In this document: positions 17,491 to 23,601 of the stretch, one piece after another
Position numbering within the stretch: the stretch's first letter is position 1
Layout: every line of letters starts with the position of its first letter
NCBI GenBank assembly: GCA_024235935.1
Contig: JACKLL010000023.1
Coordinates: 1 to 32,681, forward strand
Direction: 5' to 3'
From: Rhodoferax sp.
GTDB lineage: Bacteria; Pseudomonadota; Gammaproteobacteria; Burkholderiales; Burkholderiaceae_C
DNA: 32,681 nucleotides
Position numbers and translations under genes: made by a program
Notes under the pieces: generated by a model
Told to the model about the DNA's origin: nothing
Databases searched by the model: none
The model's input: only the letters and a program-made list of their open reading frames with translations

Positions 17491-18297
17491 ATGATGCAAT
17501 TGCAATCCAGCTGGGTTTCCGGCGAATCCCCGCATTCCCAGCGCGCAAGCCTGCCACTGGCGGCTTGCGCTGCGGTGCAGCCGGCGCCGGCCCATGGCCA
17601 GACGCCCATGCCGTGGCGTGTCGCGCTGGCACTCGTGGAGCGGCATGTGCCTTTTGTCAGGAACCGCCTGCGGGCCGGCGCGATGGTCCAGCAGACGGGC
17701 GAAGCCTTTGCCTTTGTGCACCTGGTGCATTGGGGGGCTGTCAAGACCGTGGGCATTGAAGCCGACGGTTGCTCGCAGATCGCGGGCTTGCACATCAAGG
17801 GAGACTGGATCGGCTTCGATGCCGTGGGCCAGGATCAGTGTCTTGCCGATGTGCGGGCCATGAACGATATCGAGATCTGGAGCATGCGCTATGTCGCCTT
17901 GCTGGCGTTGACGCAGTCACTCCCACCGCTGGCGCACATGTTGCACGTGGCGATGGCCGAACAACTGGCGCGCGAGCGCCATTGGCGCCTGGCGCTGGCG
18001 ACCATGCCCGCCGAAGCCAGGTTGGCAGACTTCGTGCGCGGTTGGGCCATCTTGCTGGCACAGCGCGAACTGCGCGACGACCATATCGCGATGTATCTGA
18101 CCCGCGGTGAAATTGCCAACTATCTGGGCATGTCGACGGAGTCGGCGAGCCGCGGTTTCAGCCAGCTGGCCCGACTGGGCCTCATTGCGTTCGAAAGCGA
18201 GAGCCGGCGCCAGTTCGTGATCCCGGATCTGGGGGCACTGGCGGAATTCATCGATACCCGGTCTCGCGCCTGTGCCGCGGTCCTTCCGTGGCGCTGA
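17491..18297 (+). CDS. Crp/Fnr family transcriptional regulator 4 (FNR-like recognition helix)
   Basis: A 268-residue Crp/Fnr protein that differs from its three neighbours. The beta-roll spans about 45-150 (AFAFVHLVHWGAVKT, HIKGDWIGFDAVG), followed by a dimer helix. The winged helix has LTRGEIANYLGMSTESASRGFSQLARLGLI. Here the recognition helix carries E-x-x-S-R, the FNR/Anr signature that reads TTGAT half-sites, instead of VRRxGVT. It lacks the N-terminal cysteine cluster that FNR uses for its oxygen-sensing Fe-S centre (cysteines at 26, 94, 117 and 263 only), so oxygen sensing by that route is unlikely; it may resemble cluster-less FNR relatives. ATG at 17491 or 17494 is preceded closely by GGTGG. 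A strong hairpin begins at the stop codon. Confidence 0.9.
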   Translation: MMQLQSSWVSGESPHSQRASLPLAACAAVQPAPAHGQTPMPWRVALALVERHVPFVRNRLRAGAMVQQTGEAFAFVHLVHWGAVKTVGIEADGCSQIAGLHIKGDWIGFDAVGQDQCLADVRAMNDIEIWSMRYVALLALTQSLPPLAHMLHVAMAEQLARERHWRLALATMPAEARLADFVRGWAILLAQRELRDDHIAMYLTRGEIANYLGMSTESASRGFSQLARLGLIAFESESRRQFVIPDLGALAEFIDTRSRACAAVLPWR

Positions 18298-18328
18298 GCG
18301 CGACCTTGCCACGCAGGCAGGTCGCGCT
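18297..18328 (+). terminator. Stem-loop terminator candidate after regulator 4
   Basis: Perfect 9-bp arms AGCGCGACC and GGTCGCGCT, with an inner TGCC/GGCA pairing and an ACGCA loop; one unpaired T. It starts on the last base of the stop codon. No U-tract follows, so it may be an mRNA-stabilising stem or a Rho-independent terminator of the weak type. Confidence 0.5.
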
Positions 18329-18538
18329 GGCGGCCAGGTGAGGGGCCGGCTGGGTATCGGACCTTCTCAAGGTCAGGCGATCCGTTGCGCGTGCCAGGCG
18401 GCCGTCGGAGCCGGGAGTTCCCGTGGATTGCGATGCCAAATCGCTTTGCGTTTTTTCGAGCGTCACCGGGCGGATGGAGCGTGATGCTGGTGCGGGCGGA
18501 TTGTGCCGGCATCCGGCCGGATCTGAATGTGCCGGCTA
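18329..18538. other. Intergenic region between regulator 4 and the diguanylate cyclase
   Basis: About 210 bases with no credible gene, repeat or further hairpin that I can support. The functional part of this gap appears to be the palindrome that follows at 18539 and the leader of the cyclase gene. Confidence 0.5.
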
Positions 18539-18554
18539 TGTGCGTTAGCGTACA
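18539..18554. promoter_or_regulatory. CRP-geometry palindrome, site D (upstream of diguanylate cyclase)
   Basis: TGTGCGTTAGCGTACA followed by GAC; five of six arm positions pair. It fits the consensus fully, but I see no good -10 hexamer at the distance seen in sites B, C and E. It lies 68 bases before the chosen start codon of the GGDEF gene. Confidence 0.6.
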
Positions 18555-18622
18555 GACTGCGCAGCGAAATTGTCGCCCAATCGGGGTGATGGCGCTTGTT
18601 TGCCATGCGCGAAAGAGCATTC

Positions 18623-19624
18623 ATGAACCTTCGAACAGCCGTGCGTGCAGCGCCGGTTCCAGGCAAGCTGAGCCGGGCCGAAGCACCGGACGCGGAGGTG
18701 CGCGAGCGTCGGGATGCCGGCGGGACGACGGATGCTGGTGCGCTGCTCGTGTTGCCCGCGCCCCTGCGCTTGCCAGTGCAAAAAGCCGGCGAAAGTATTG
18801 CTGCGGGTGACTGGGATGACCTTTTCAACGCAGTCCAGGAGCGCTTGACCCATATCGTGTCGGACCACCGTTATGGTCTGGCTGGAGTCTCTGCGCAAGG
18901 CGCGGTGCAGATCCGAGACTGGGTGCTCGAATGCGTTGCAGCCCTGCGTCTATTGCAGGGCACGGTGGCAACCGAGCGGGCACGTGGCGAGGGACTTGAA
19001 ACAGCGGTCTTCGAGGCACAGACTTCATTGGCACAGGTGCGTGCGGCACTCCTTGGCACGCAACAGGAAGAGCGCCGGGCGCGCTACGACGCGTCGCACG
19101 ACGCGTTGACCCAGTTGCCCAATCGCGTACTTCTGCTCGAACGTATCACCCGTCATTTGACCGAGATTGCTGCTTCCCCGCGCAGGTTCGCGGTGCTGTT
19201 CCTCGACCTGGACGGATTCAAGCGGATCAATGACGAGCATGGTCACAGCGCGGGTGACGCCTTGCTGTGCATCGTTGCCGCCCGCTTGCGCCGAGTCGTT
19301 CGCGTGCGAGACGTGGTCAGTCGTGTCGGAGGGGACGAGTTCGCGTGCGTTGTCGGCGGCGTGGGTGACCAAGCGCAACTGGCAATGCTGGCCGACAAGA
19401 TGGCGCAAGCGATCTCTGCGCCATGCGATGTGGGGGGTATAACGCTGGTAGTCCATGCCAGTATCGGCATCGCCACCTGCCCGGCCGATGGGTGCAGTGC
19501 CGATCTGCTGTTGGCACATGCGGATCGTGCCATGTATATGGCCAAGCGGCAGGGCAGCCGGCACGCGTTCTTCAGTTGTGATGGCTCCGTCGCCAAAGCA
19601 GCGCAGCAAGCGCCACCGGCATAA
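18623..19624 (+). CDS. Diguanylate cyclase (GGDEF domain), cytoplasmic
   Basis: A 333-residue protein that should make cyclic di-GMP from GTP. Residues 155-320 form a complete GGDEF domain: DALTQLPNRVLLLER, FLDLDGFKRINDEHGHSAGD, then an intact GGDEF active site at 236-240. An RxxD product-inhibition site (RVRD, 227-230) lies five residues ahead, so feedback inhibition by c-di-GMP is expected. The N-terminal 150 residues hold no recognisable sensor domain. They contain a helical region (DDLFNAVQERLTHIVSDHRYG) and a coiled coil before the catalytic domain. No membrane helices are visible. The ATG at 18623 has GAAAGAG 5 bases upstream. The upstream palindrome D links it to the four Crp/Fnr genes. 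Confidence 0.92.
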   Translation: MNLRTAVRAAPVPGKLSRAEAPDAEVRERRDAGGTTDAGALLVLPAPLRLPVQKAGESIAAGDWDDLFNAVQERLTHIVSDHRYGLAGVSAQGAVQIRDWVLECVAALRLLQGTVATERARGEGLETAVFEAQTSLAQVRAALLGTQQEERRARYDASHDALTQLPNRVLLLERITRHLTEIAASPRRFAVLFLDLDGFKRINDEHGHSAGDALLCIVAARLRRVVRVRDVVSRVGGDEFACVVGGVGDQAQLAMLADKMAQAISAPCDVGGITLVVHASIGIATCPADGCSADLLLAHADRAMYMAKRQGSRHAFFSCDGSVAKAAQQAPPA

Positions 19625-19628
19625 GCGC

Positions 19629-19663
19629 AACCAGCACCGGGTTCCTGCGCAGCTTGGCTGGTT
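19629..19663. terminator. Possible bidirectional terminator between convergent genes
   Basis: Arms AACCAGC (19629-19635) and GCTGGTT (19657-19663) pair perfectly around a 21-base loop, between the convergent cyclase and receiver genes. The large loop and the lack of a T-tract keep confidence low. Confidence 0.3.
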
Positions 19664-19684
19664 CTTGCCGCCTGCTGGGCCCTT

Positions 19685-20074
19685 TCAGTGCACGGTGGTG
19701 CTGGCGGCGAGGCCTTGACAATACGCCACCAGAGAATCGATACCGGTGCTCTTGTCGAACACCTGCGCGGCGCCCAGCGCCATGCAGGTATGGCGCAAAC
19801 CACCGCCGACAAAGTTGCTCAGAACCACGAGTTGCCGCCCATGCGGGGTTCGCTGAGAACGCCTCAGCAAACCCAGGCCGGATCCGGCCTCGAGGAAGAT
19901 GTCGACTATGACCAGGTCGGCATCGTTGTGCCGCTGCGCCAGCCACTGCATGGCGCCGGCTTCGTCCCTTGCGGTGGCAACGATCTTGATGTGGGCATGG
20001 CGCTCCAGTCGGTTGGCCAGATGGCCATTCATCTCCATGTTGTCGCCCACCAGATAGATGCGCAGCGTCACCAT
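19685..20074 (-). CDS. Stand-alone receiver-domain response regulator with altered acidic pocket
   Basis: A 129-residue single-domain protein with a CheY-like receiver fold and no output domain. The phospho-acceptor is Asp58 in DLVIVDIFL. The conserved Lys is in AAQVFDKSTG, and VVLSNF supplies the usual Ser/Thr position. The first strand reads RIYLVGDN. Receivers normally have two acids here (EDN or DDN) to bind magnesium; the first is Gly10, leaving only Asp11. Phosphorylation may be weakened or its metal dependence changed. I chose ATG 20074 because the fold starts at once; ATG 20089 is in frame. Neither has a clear ribosome site. It is divergent from an HPF-like gene and convergent with the diguanylate cyclase. 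Its partner kinase is unknown; the hybrid kinases downstream are candidates. Confidence 0.82.
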   Translation of the reverse strand: MVTLRIYLVGDNMEMNGHLANRLERHAHIKIVATARDEAGAMQWLAQRHNDADLVIVDIFLEAGSGLGLLRRSQRTPHGRQLVVLSNFVGGGLRHTCMALGAAQVFDKSTGIDSLVAYCQGLAASTTVH

Positions 20075-20379
20075 GCCGGGCAAGGGCATACGGGCAAGCC
20101 GCGTGCCGCCATTCGCGATCGATGGAATGGGTACCGGGCTGCTGCGATGGAAAGTGGCTGCATGGCGCAAGTGTGTTCTGCGAGGGGATGGCCGGACATC
20201 AGACAAGCATCCGCGTGCAAGTCGGATGATTCCTACGCGGGTCGGATGCAAACAGGCGCTGCAGTGGCGTCCCCACTCCCGAAGGAGTACCCTGGGACCA
20301 CCTCTTGCCACCCGGTCGTCGCGAGGGTTGAACGCTTGACGTTTCCACGGCCGCGTTTCCATGACGAAAGGACAACTAC
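20075..20379. other. Divergent intergenic region, receiver gene / HPF gene
   Basis: About 305 bases of divergent promoter region. It holds the GTCGGATG direct repeat (20221-20248), an inverted pair GCATCCG/CGGATGC (20207-20213 and 20243-20249), and a small hairpin ACTCC-CGAA-GGAGT (20275-20288). No gene is supported. No copy of the TGTNCG palindrome is present here. Confidence 0.5.
20221..20248. repeat. GTCGGATG direct repeat with 20-bp period
   Basis: GTCGGATG occurs at 20221-20228 and again at 20241-20248, exactly two helical turns apart, in the divergent region upstream of the HPF gene. This spacing suits a regulator that binds direct repeats on one DNA face. The function is not shown. 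Confidence 0.35.
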
Positions 20380-20748
20380 ATGAAGATTCAGGTCAATACA
20401 GATCACGGCATTGCTGGCCATGCCGCAAGGGTTGCGGGCGTATCCCGTGTCGTCGAGCATGCGCTGGCCCGGTTCAGCGATCAGATCACCCGCATCGAGG
20501 TCCACCTGAGCGACGAAAACGGTGGCAAGAGTGGCCCGCTCGACCAGCGCTGCATGCTGGAGGCGCGCCTGCAAGGCCGCCAGCCCGTGGCGGTGACCGA
20601 GCATGCGGCCAGCCAGGACCAGGCACTGCATGGTGCTACGGACAAGCTGACGCATCTGCTGGCGCATGCCCTGGGCCGTGCGGGCGACCGCAGGACCGCG
20701 CATGTGGAACGGCCGGTCGCCGCCGACGACGACCCCTTCGCCCCCTGA
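20380..20748 (+). CDS. HPF/RaiA-type ribosome hibernation factor
   Basis: A 122-residue protein of the ribosome-associated inhibitor family, whose members bind the 30S decoding site and hold 70S or 100S ribosomes inactive in stress or stationary phase. Seen in the sequence are RIEVHLSDENGGKSGPLDQRCMLEAR, a central basic and aromatic-poor strand region, and the helix DQALHGATDKLTHLLAHALGR, as in the beta-alpha-beta-beta-beta-alpha fold. The C-terminal 20 residues are acidic and unstructured. It lacks the extra C-terminal dimerisation domain of long HPF, so it is a short form. ATG 20380 is preceded by GAAAGGA. It is divergent from the receiver gene. The family is clear; whether it promotes 100S formation or blocks translation like YfiA cannot be told. 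Confidence 0.85.
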   Translation: MKIQVNTDHGIAGHAARVAGVSRVVEHALARFSDQITRIEVHLSDENGGKSGPLDQRCMLEARLQGRQPVAVTEHAASQDQALHGATDKLTHLLAHALGRAGDRRTAHVERPVAADDDPFAP

Positions 20749-20966
20749 AGTCTGCCTCGCGCTTCGGCCTTGTGCCATGGGCCGGCAGGCGCGGCGCGGG
20801 TGCAATCCGAACTGCGCCGGCCTCGGACCCATTCGCTGGTACATACCCACTGCACTGCGAATGAACGGGTCCCTGCCATGAAGTTGCGGGCAGCCAATGC
20901 CCCGGGCTGCACCGCATCCGACTGCATGCGCATGGGTGCGGCGCCCGTCGGAGCCTCGCTTTTTCA
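20749..20966. other. Intergenic region downstream of HPF gene
   Basis: About 218 bases with no supported gene. A short GC-rich stem (CGGCC at 20765-20769 with GGCCG at 20780-20784) could help end the HPF transcript, but it is weak. Confidence 0.35.
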
Positions 20967-21465
20967 ATGCCGGGATTCGAACAACGGACTGTCGACATGG
21001 CGTGGCGCAGCATTGTGGATGGCGCCTGGACTTCTGTCGATGTCCGAGTCCGCAAGCCGCAGTTGCGCCTGGAGATCGACGGGGATGGCCGCAGCAATTT
21101 CCATGGTCTGCTGGAGCAGTTCAGCTCCGAGCCTGCACAGCCAGACGACGCGACATTCACTGTACCTGCCGTGCACATCCACCCATTGGCGCTTTCGGGG
21201 GGCACATCGAATGGCGGGCGCAACGCTGACGCAGCCGCCGGTCACGCGCGTGGAGGCGCTCGATGTCGATCTGCGCGGCTCACCACGACCGCGGTGTCGC
21301 AAGCAGCCGGGTGACGGTGACGGCACCCCGTGCAGCAACCGGTGCCACCGACACGGTCGTACCGCTGAAGCTGGAGCTGGACATAGCCAAGTGCGCTGGC
21401 CTGGGCGCAACGCCTTGCAACGGGGCGACTCGCTCCCACGCAGCCGCGCTACCGACGCGGATGGC
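20967..21465 (+). pseudogene. Decayed AsmA-like envelope protein gene fragment
   Basis: A stretch of frames carries AsmA/DUF748-like sequence without a continuous reading frame. From 20967 one frame reads SVDVRVRKPQLRLEIDGDG, then RSNFHGLLEQFSS and FTVPAVHIHPLALSGG, a pattern typical of AsmA-family repeats (strand, DGRSN turn, strand). A second frame then continues with TLTQPPVTRVEALDVDLRG near 21220-21280, and a third has VVPLKLELDIAK near 21350-21390. At least two frame changes are needed to join these pieces, so this is best read as a frame-shifted, truncated remnant. AsmA proteins normally sit in the cell envelope and exceed 600 residues. The family assignment rests on pattern only. Confidence 0.45.
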
Positions 21466-23601
21466 TCAGGCGTCGTCGTCGCGCAATGAGGGCTTGTCCA
21501 GCAAACGTGCAAACTCGTCTGCCGGGACCGGACGGGAGAACAGGAAACCCTGCTGGTAGACGCAACCCATCTTGACCATATGCTGCGCCTGCTCTGGCGT
21601 TTCCACGCCTTCGGCAACCACCCGCAGGCCAAACTCCCGGCCCAGCGCAATGATCGATGCGGCAATGGCGCCGTCGCGTCCGCCACGCCAGGCGTCGGTC
21701 ACGAACGTGCGATCGATCTTCAACTCGTCAATCGGGAAGCGCTTGAGGTAGCTGAGCGAGGAATAGCCGGTGCCGAAGTCGTCAAGCGAGACGCTGAAGC
21801 CCAGTGCGCGCAGGCCTTCAAGGCGAACCACGACGCGATCGATATCGGCCATCAGTATGGACTCGGTCACCTCGAGAACCAGTGACGCGGGCGTCAGGCC
21901 ATGGCGCTGCACCATATCTGTCAGCTGCGCCGGGAGCGCATCGCTCGAGAAGCTGGGACTGGCCAGATTGACCGACACCGGGACCACGGTCTGTCCCGCA
22001 TTTCGCCAGCGCGCGAGGTCCGAGCACACGGTCTCGAGAACGCACGCGGTGAGCGCCAGGATCTGTCCGGACTCCTCGGCAAGTGCGATGAAGTCGCCAG
22101 GAGGCACGAGGCCACGGGTCGGGTGTTGCCAGCGCACCAGTGCTTCGGCGCCCACCATCGTGCCGCTGCGTGCATCGACCTTGGCCTGATAGTGCACCCG
22201 CAGTTGGCGGTCGGCAATGGCGCGCCGCAGTTCGCTTTCCTTTGCCAGCCTGATGCTGGCGTACTCGTTCATGGCCTCGTCGAAAAAGCGCCGCTGTGCC
22301 CGGCCCTGCGACTTGGCCGCGTGGAGCGCCTGTTCGGCACATCGGGCCAGGTCGTGGTTGTTGCCGGAATCGCGCGGGTAGAGTGCGATTCCCGCACTGC
22401 CTGTGAGGACAAGCTCGCTGCCATCGATGGCGAGCGGCATGGAGACCGATTGCAGCAACTGGTCTGTCACGGCGCCTGCATGCTGTTCGTCGCCGATGTC
22501 GATCAGCAGCAGGGCGAATGTGTTGGGGCCGACCCGCGCAAGAACCGATTCCGAGGCCATGTGGCCCGCGAACTTCGGCTCGATGTCGCGCACCGATGCG
22601 GTCAGCCGCTCCGCCAGCGTCACCAGGACCCCATTGGCTCTTTGTTGCCCCACGGCGTCGTTGACGCTCTTGAACCGATCCACGTCCAGGTAAATGAGGG
22701 CACAGGTGTTGCTCGCACTGCGCGCGCGCTCCAGGGACTTTGCGGCCAGCTTGCCGAAGAATTCGCGATTGGGCAGACCTGTCAATGCGTCGTATCGGGC
22801 CAGCCGGCTGATGCGCTTTTCAGTCTCGACCTGGTCGGTGATGTCCTGCGTGATGCCTTCGACCGCGATCTGGCGTCCTGCGCTGTCCCGCACCGGATTG
22901 GCCTGTTCGTGCACGGTGCGGACCGCGCCATCAAAGCGCGTCACCTTGAACGTCAGCTGATATGGGACGCCCTCCCGTTCGGCCGCCTCCCGCATGGCCT
23001 TGACGGTCGCACGATCGGTGTCCGTAACCCGGTCGAGAAAGGCCTGCGGCGACGCACAGCCCATGACTTCGACCGGGGCGCCGAAGAGTCTTGCCAGTTC
23101 GGGCGAACACACGAAGCTGTTGTTGTCACCGGCGATCTCCCAACTGCCCATGTTGGCGATGCGTTGTGCGCGTTCCAGCCGGTCGCGGCTGCGAATGGCC
23201 GACTCGGCGGCCAGGCTCGCGCGCAAGGCATAGCGGACCCGGTGCGTCAGCAGCGTCCAGTTGATGGGCTTGGCGATGAAGTCGGTGGCACCGGCCTGGT
23301 AGGCGAGCTCGATCGACTGCGTATCGTTGAGCCCGGTCAGCATGATGATGGGTATCCGGTCGCCGTCGGGCAGGCGGCGAATCTCGTGGCAGACCTGGTA
23401 GCCATCCATGTCCGGCATCATGACGTCCAGCAGCACCAGGTCGAAGCGGGTCAGGTCGAACAAGGCCAGTGCCTGTGCACCGCCGTCGGCCTCGCTGACC
23501 GAAAAACCTGCGTGGCTCAGGGTGCGGCATGCCATGCTGCGCATCAGCGCATCGTCATCGACGATCAAGAGCCGGGACCCGTCAACTTCAGTCTCTGTCA
23601 T
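21466..23601 (-). CDS. REC-PAS-GGDEF(degenerate)-EAL c-di-GMP phosphodiesterase
   Basis: A 711-residue response regulator. Residues 9-125 are a full receiver (LLIVDDDALM, Asp59 in LLDVMMPDMDG, Lys in FIAKPINW). A PAS domain covers about 145-255. The GGDEF domain follows (DALTGLPNREFFGKL), but its active-site motif is VGPNTF instead of GGDEF, so it should not make c-di-GMP and may only bind GTP. The EAL domain (about 450-700) is complete: EALVRWQHP, VEVTESILM-type helix, DDFGTGYSSLSYL, ELKIDRTFV and VAEGVET, so hydrolysis of c-di-GMP is expected. Its start overlaps the stop of the upstream hybrid kinase by four bases (ATGA), which couples the two. It probably receives phosphate from the kinases of this operon. 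Confidence 0.93.
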   Translation of the reverse strand: MTETEVDGSRLLIVDDDALMRSMACRTLSHAGFSVSEADGGAQALALFDLTRFDLVLLDVMMPDMDGYQVCHEIRRLPDGDRIPIIMLTGLNDTQSIELAYQAGATDFIAKPINWTLLTHRVRYALRASLAAESAIRSRDRLERAQRIANMGSWEIAGDNNSFVCSPELARLFGAPVEVMGCASPQAFLDRVTDTDRATVKAMREAAEREGVPYQLTFKVTRFDGAVRTVHEQANPVRDSAGRQIAVEGITQDITDQVETEKRISRLARYDALTGLPNREFFGKLAAKSLERARSASNTCALIYLDVDRFKSVNDAVGQQRANGVLVTLAERLTASVRDIEPKFAGHMASESVLARVGPNTFALLLIDIGDEQHAGAVTDQLLQSVSMPLAIDGSELVLTGSAGIALYPRDSGNNHDLARCAEQALHAAKSQGRAQRRFFDEAMNEYASIRLAKESELRRAIADRQLRVHYQAKVDARSGTMVGAEALVRWQHPTRGLVPPGDFIALAEESGQILALTACVLETVCSDLARWRNAGQTVVPVSVNLASPSFSSDALPAQLTDMVQRHGLTPASLVLEVTESILMADIDRVVVRLEGLRALGFSVSLDDFGTGYSSLSYLKRFPIDELKIDRTFVTDAWRGGRDGAIAASIIALGREFGLRVVAEGVETPEQAQHMVKMGCVYQQGFLFSRPVPADEFARLLDKPSLRDDDA

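Noticed and set aside
17491..18297. Regulator 4 as an oxygen-sensing FNR
   Set aside because: The recognition helix is FNR-like, but the cysteine cluster needed for the 4Fe-4S centre is absent.
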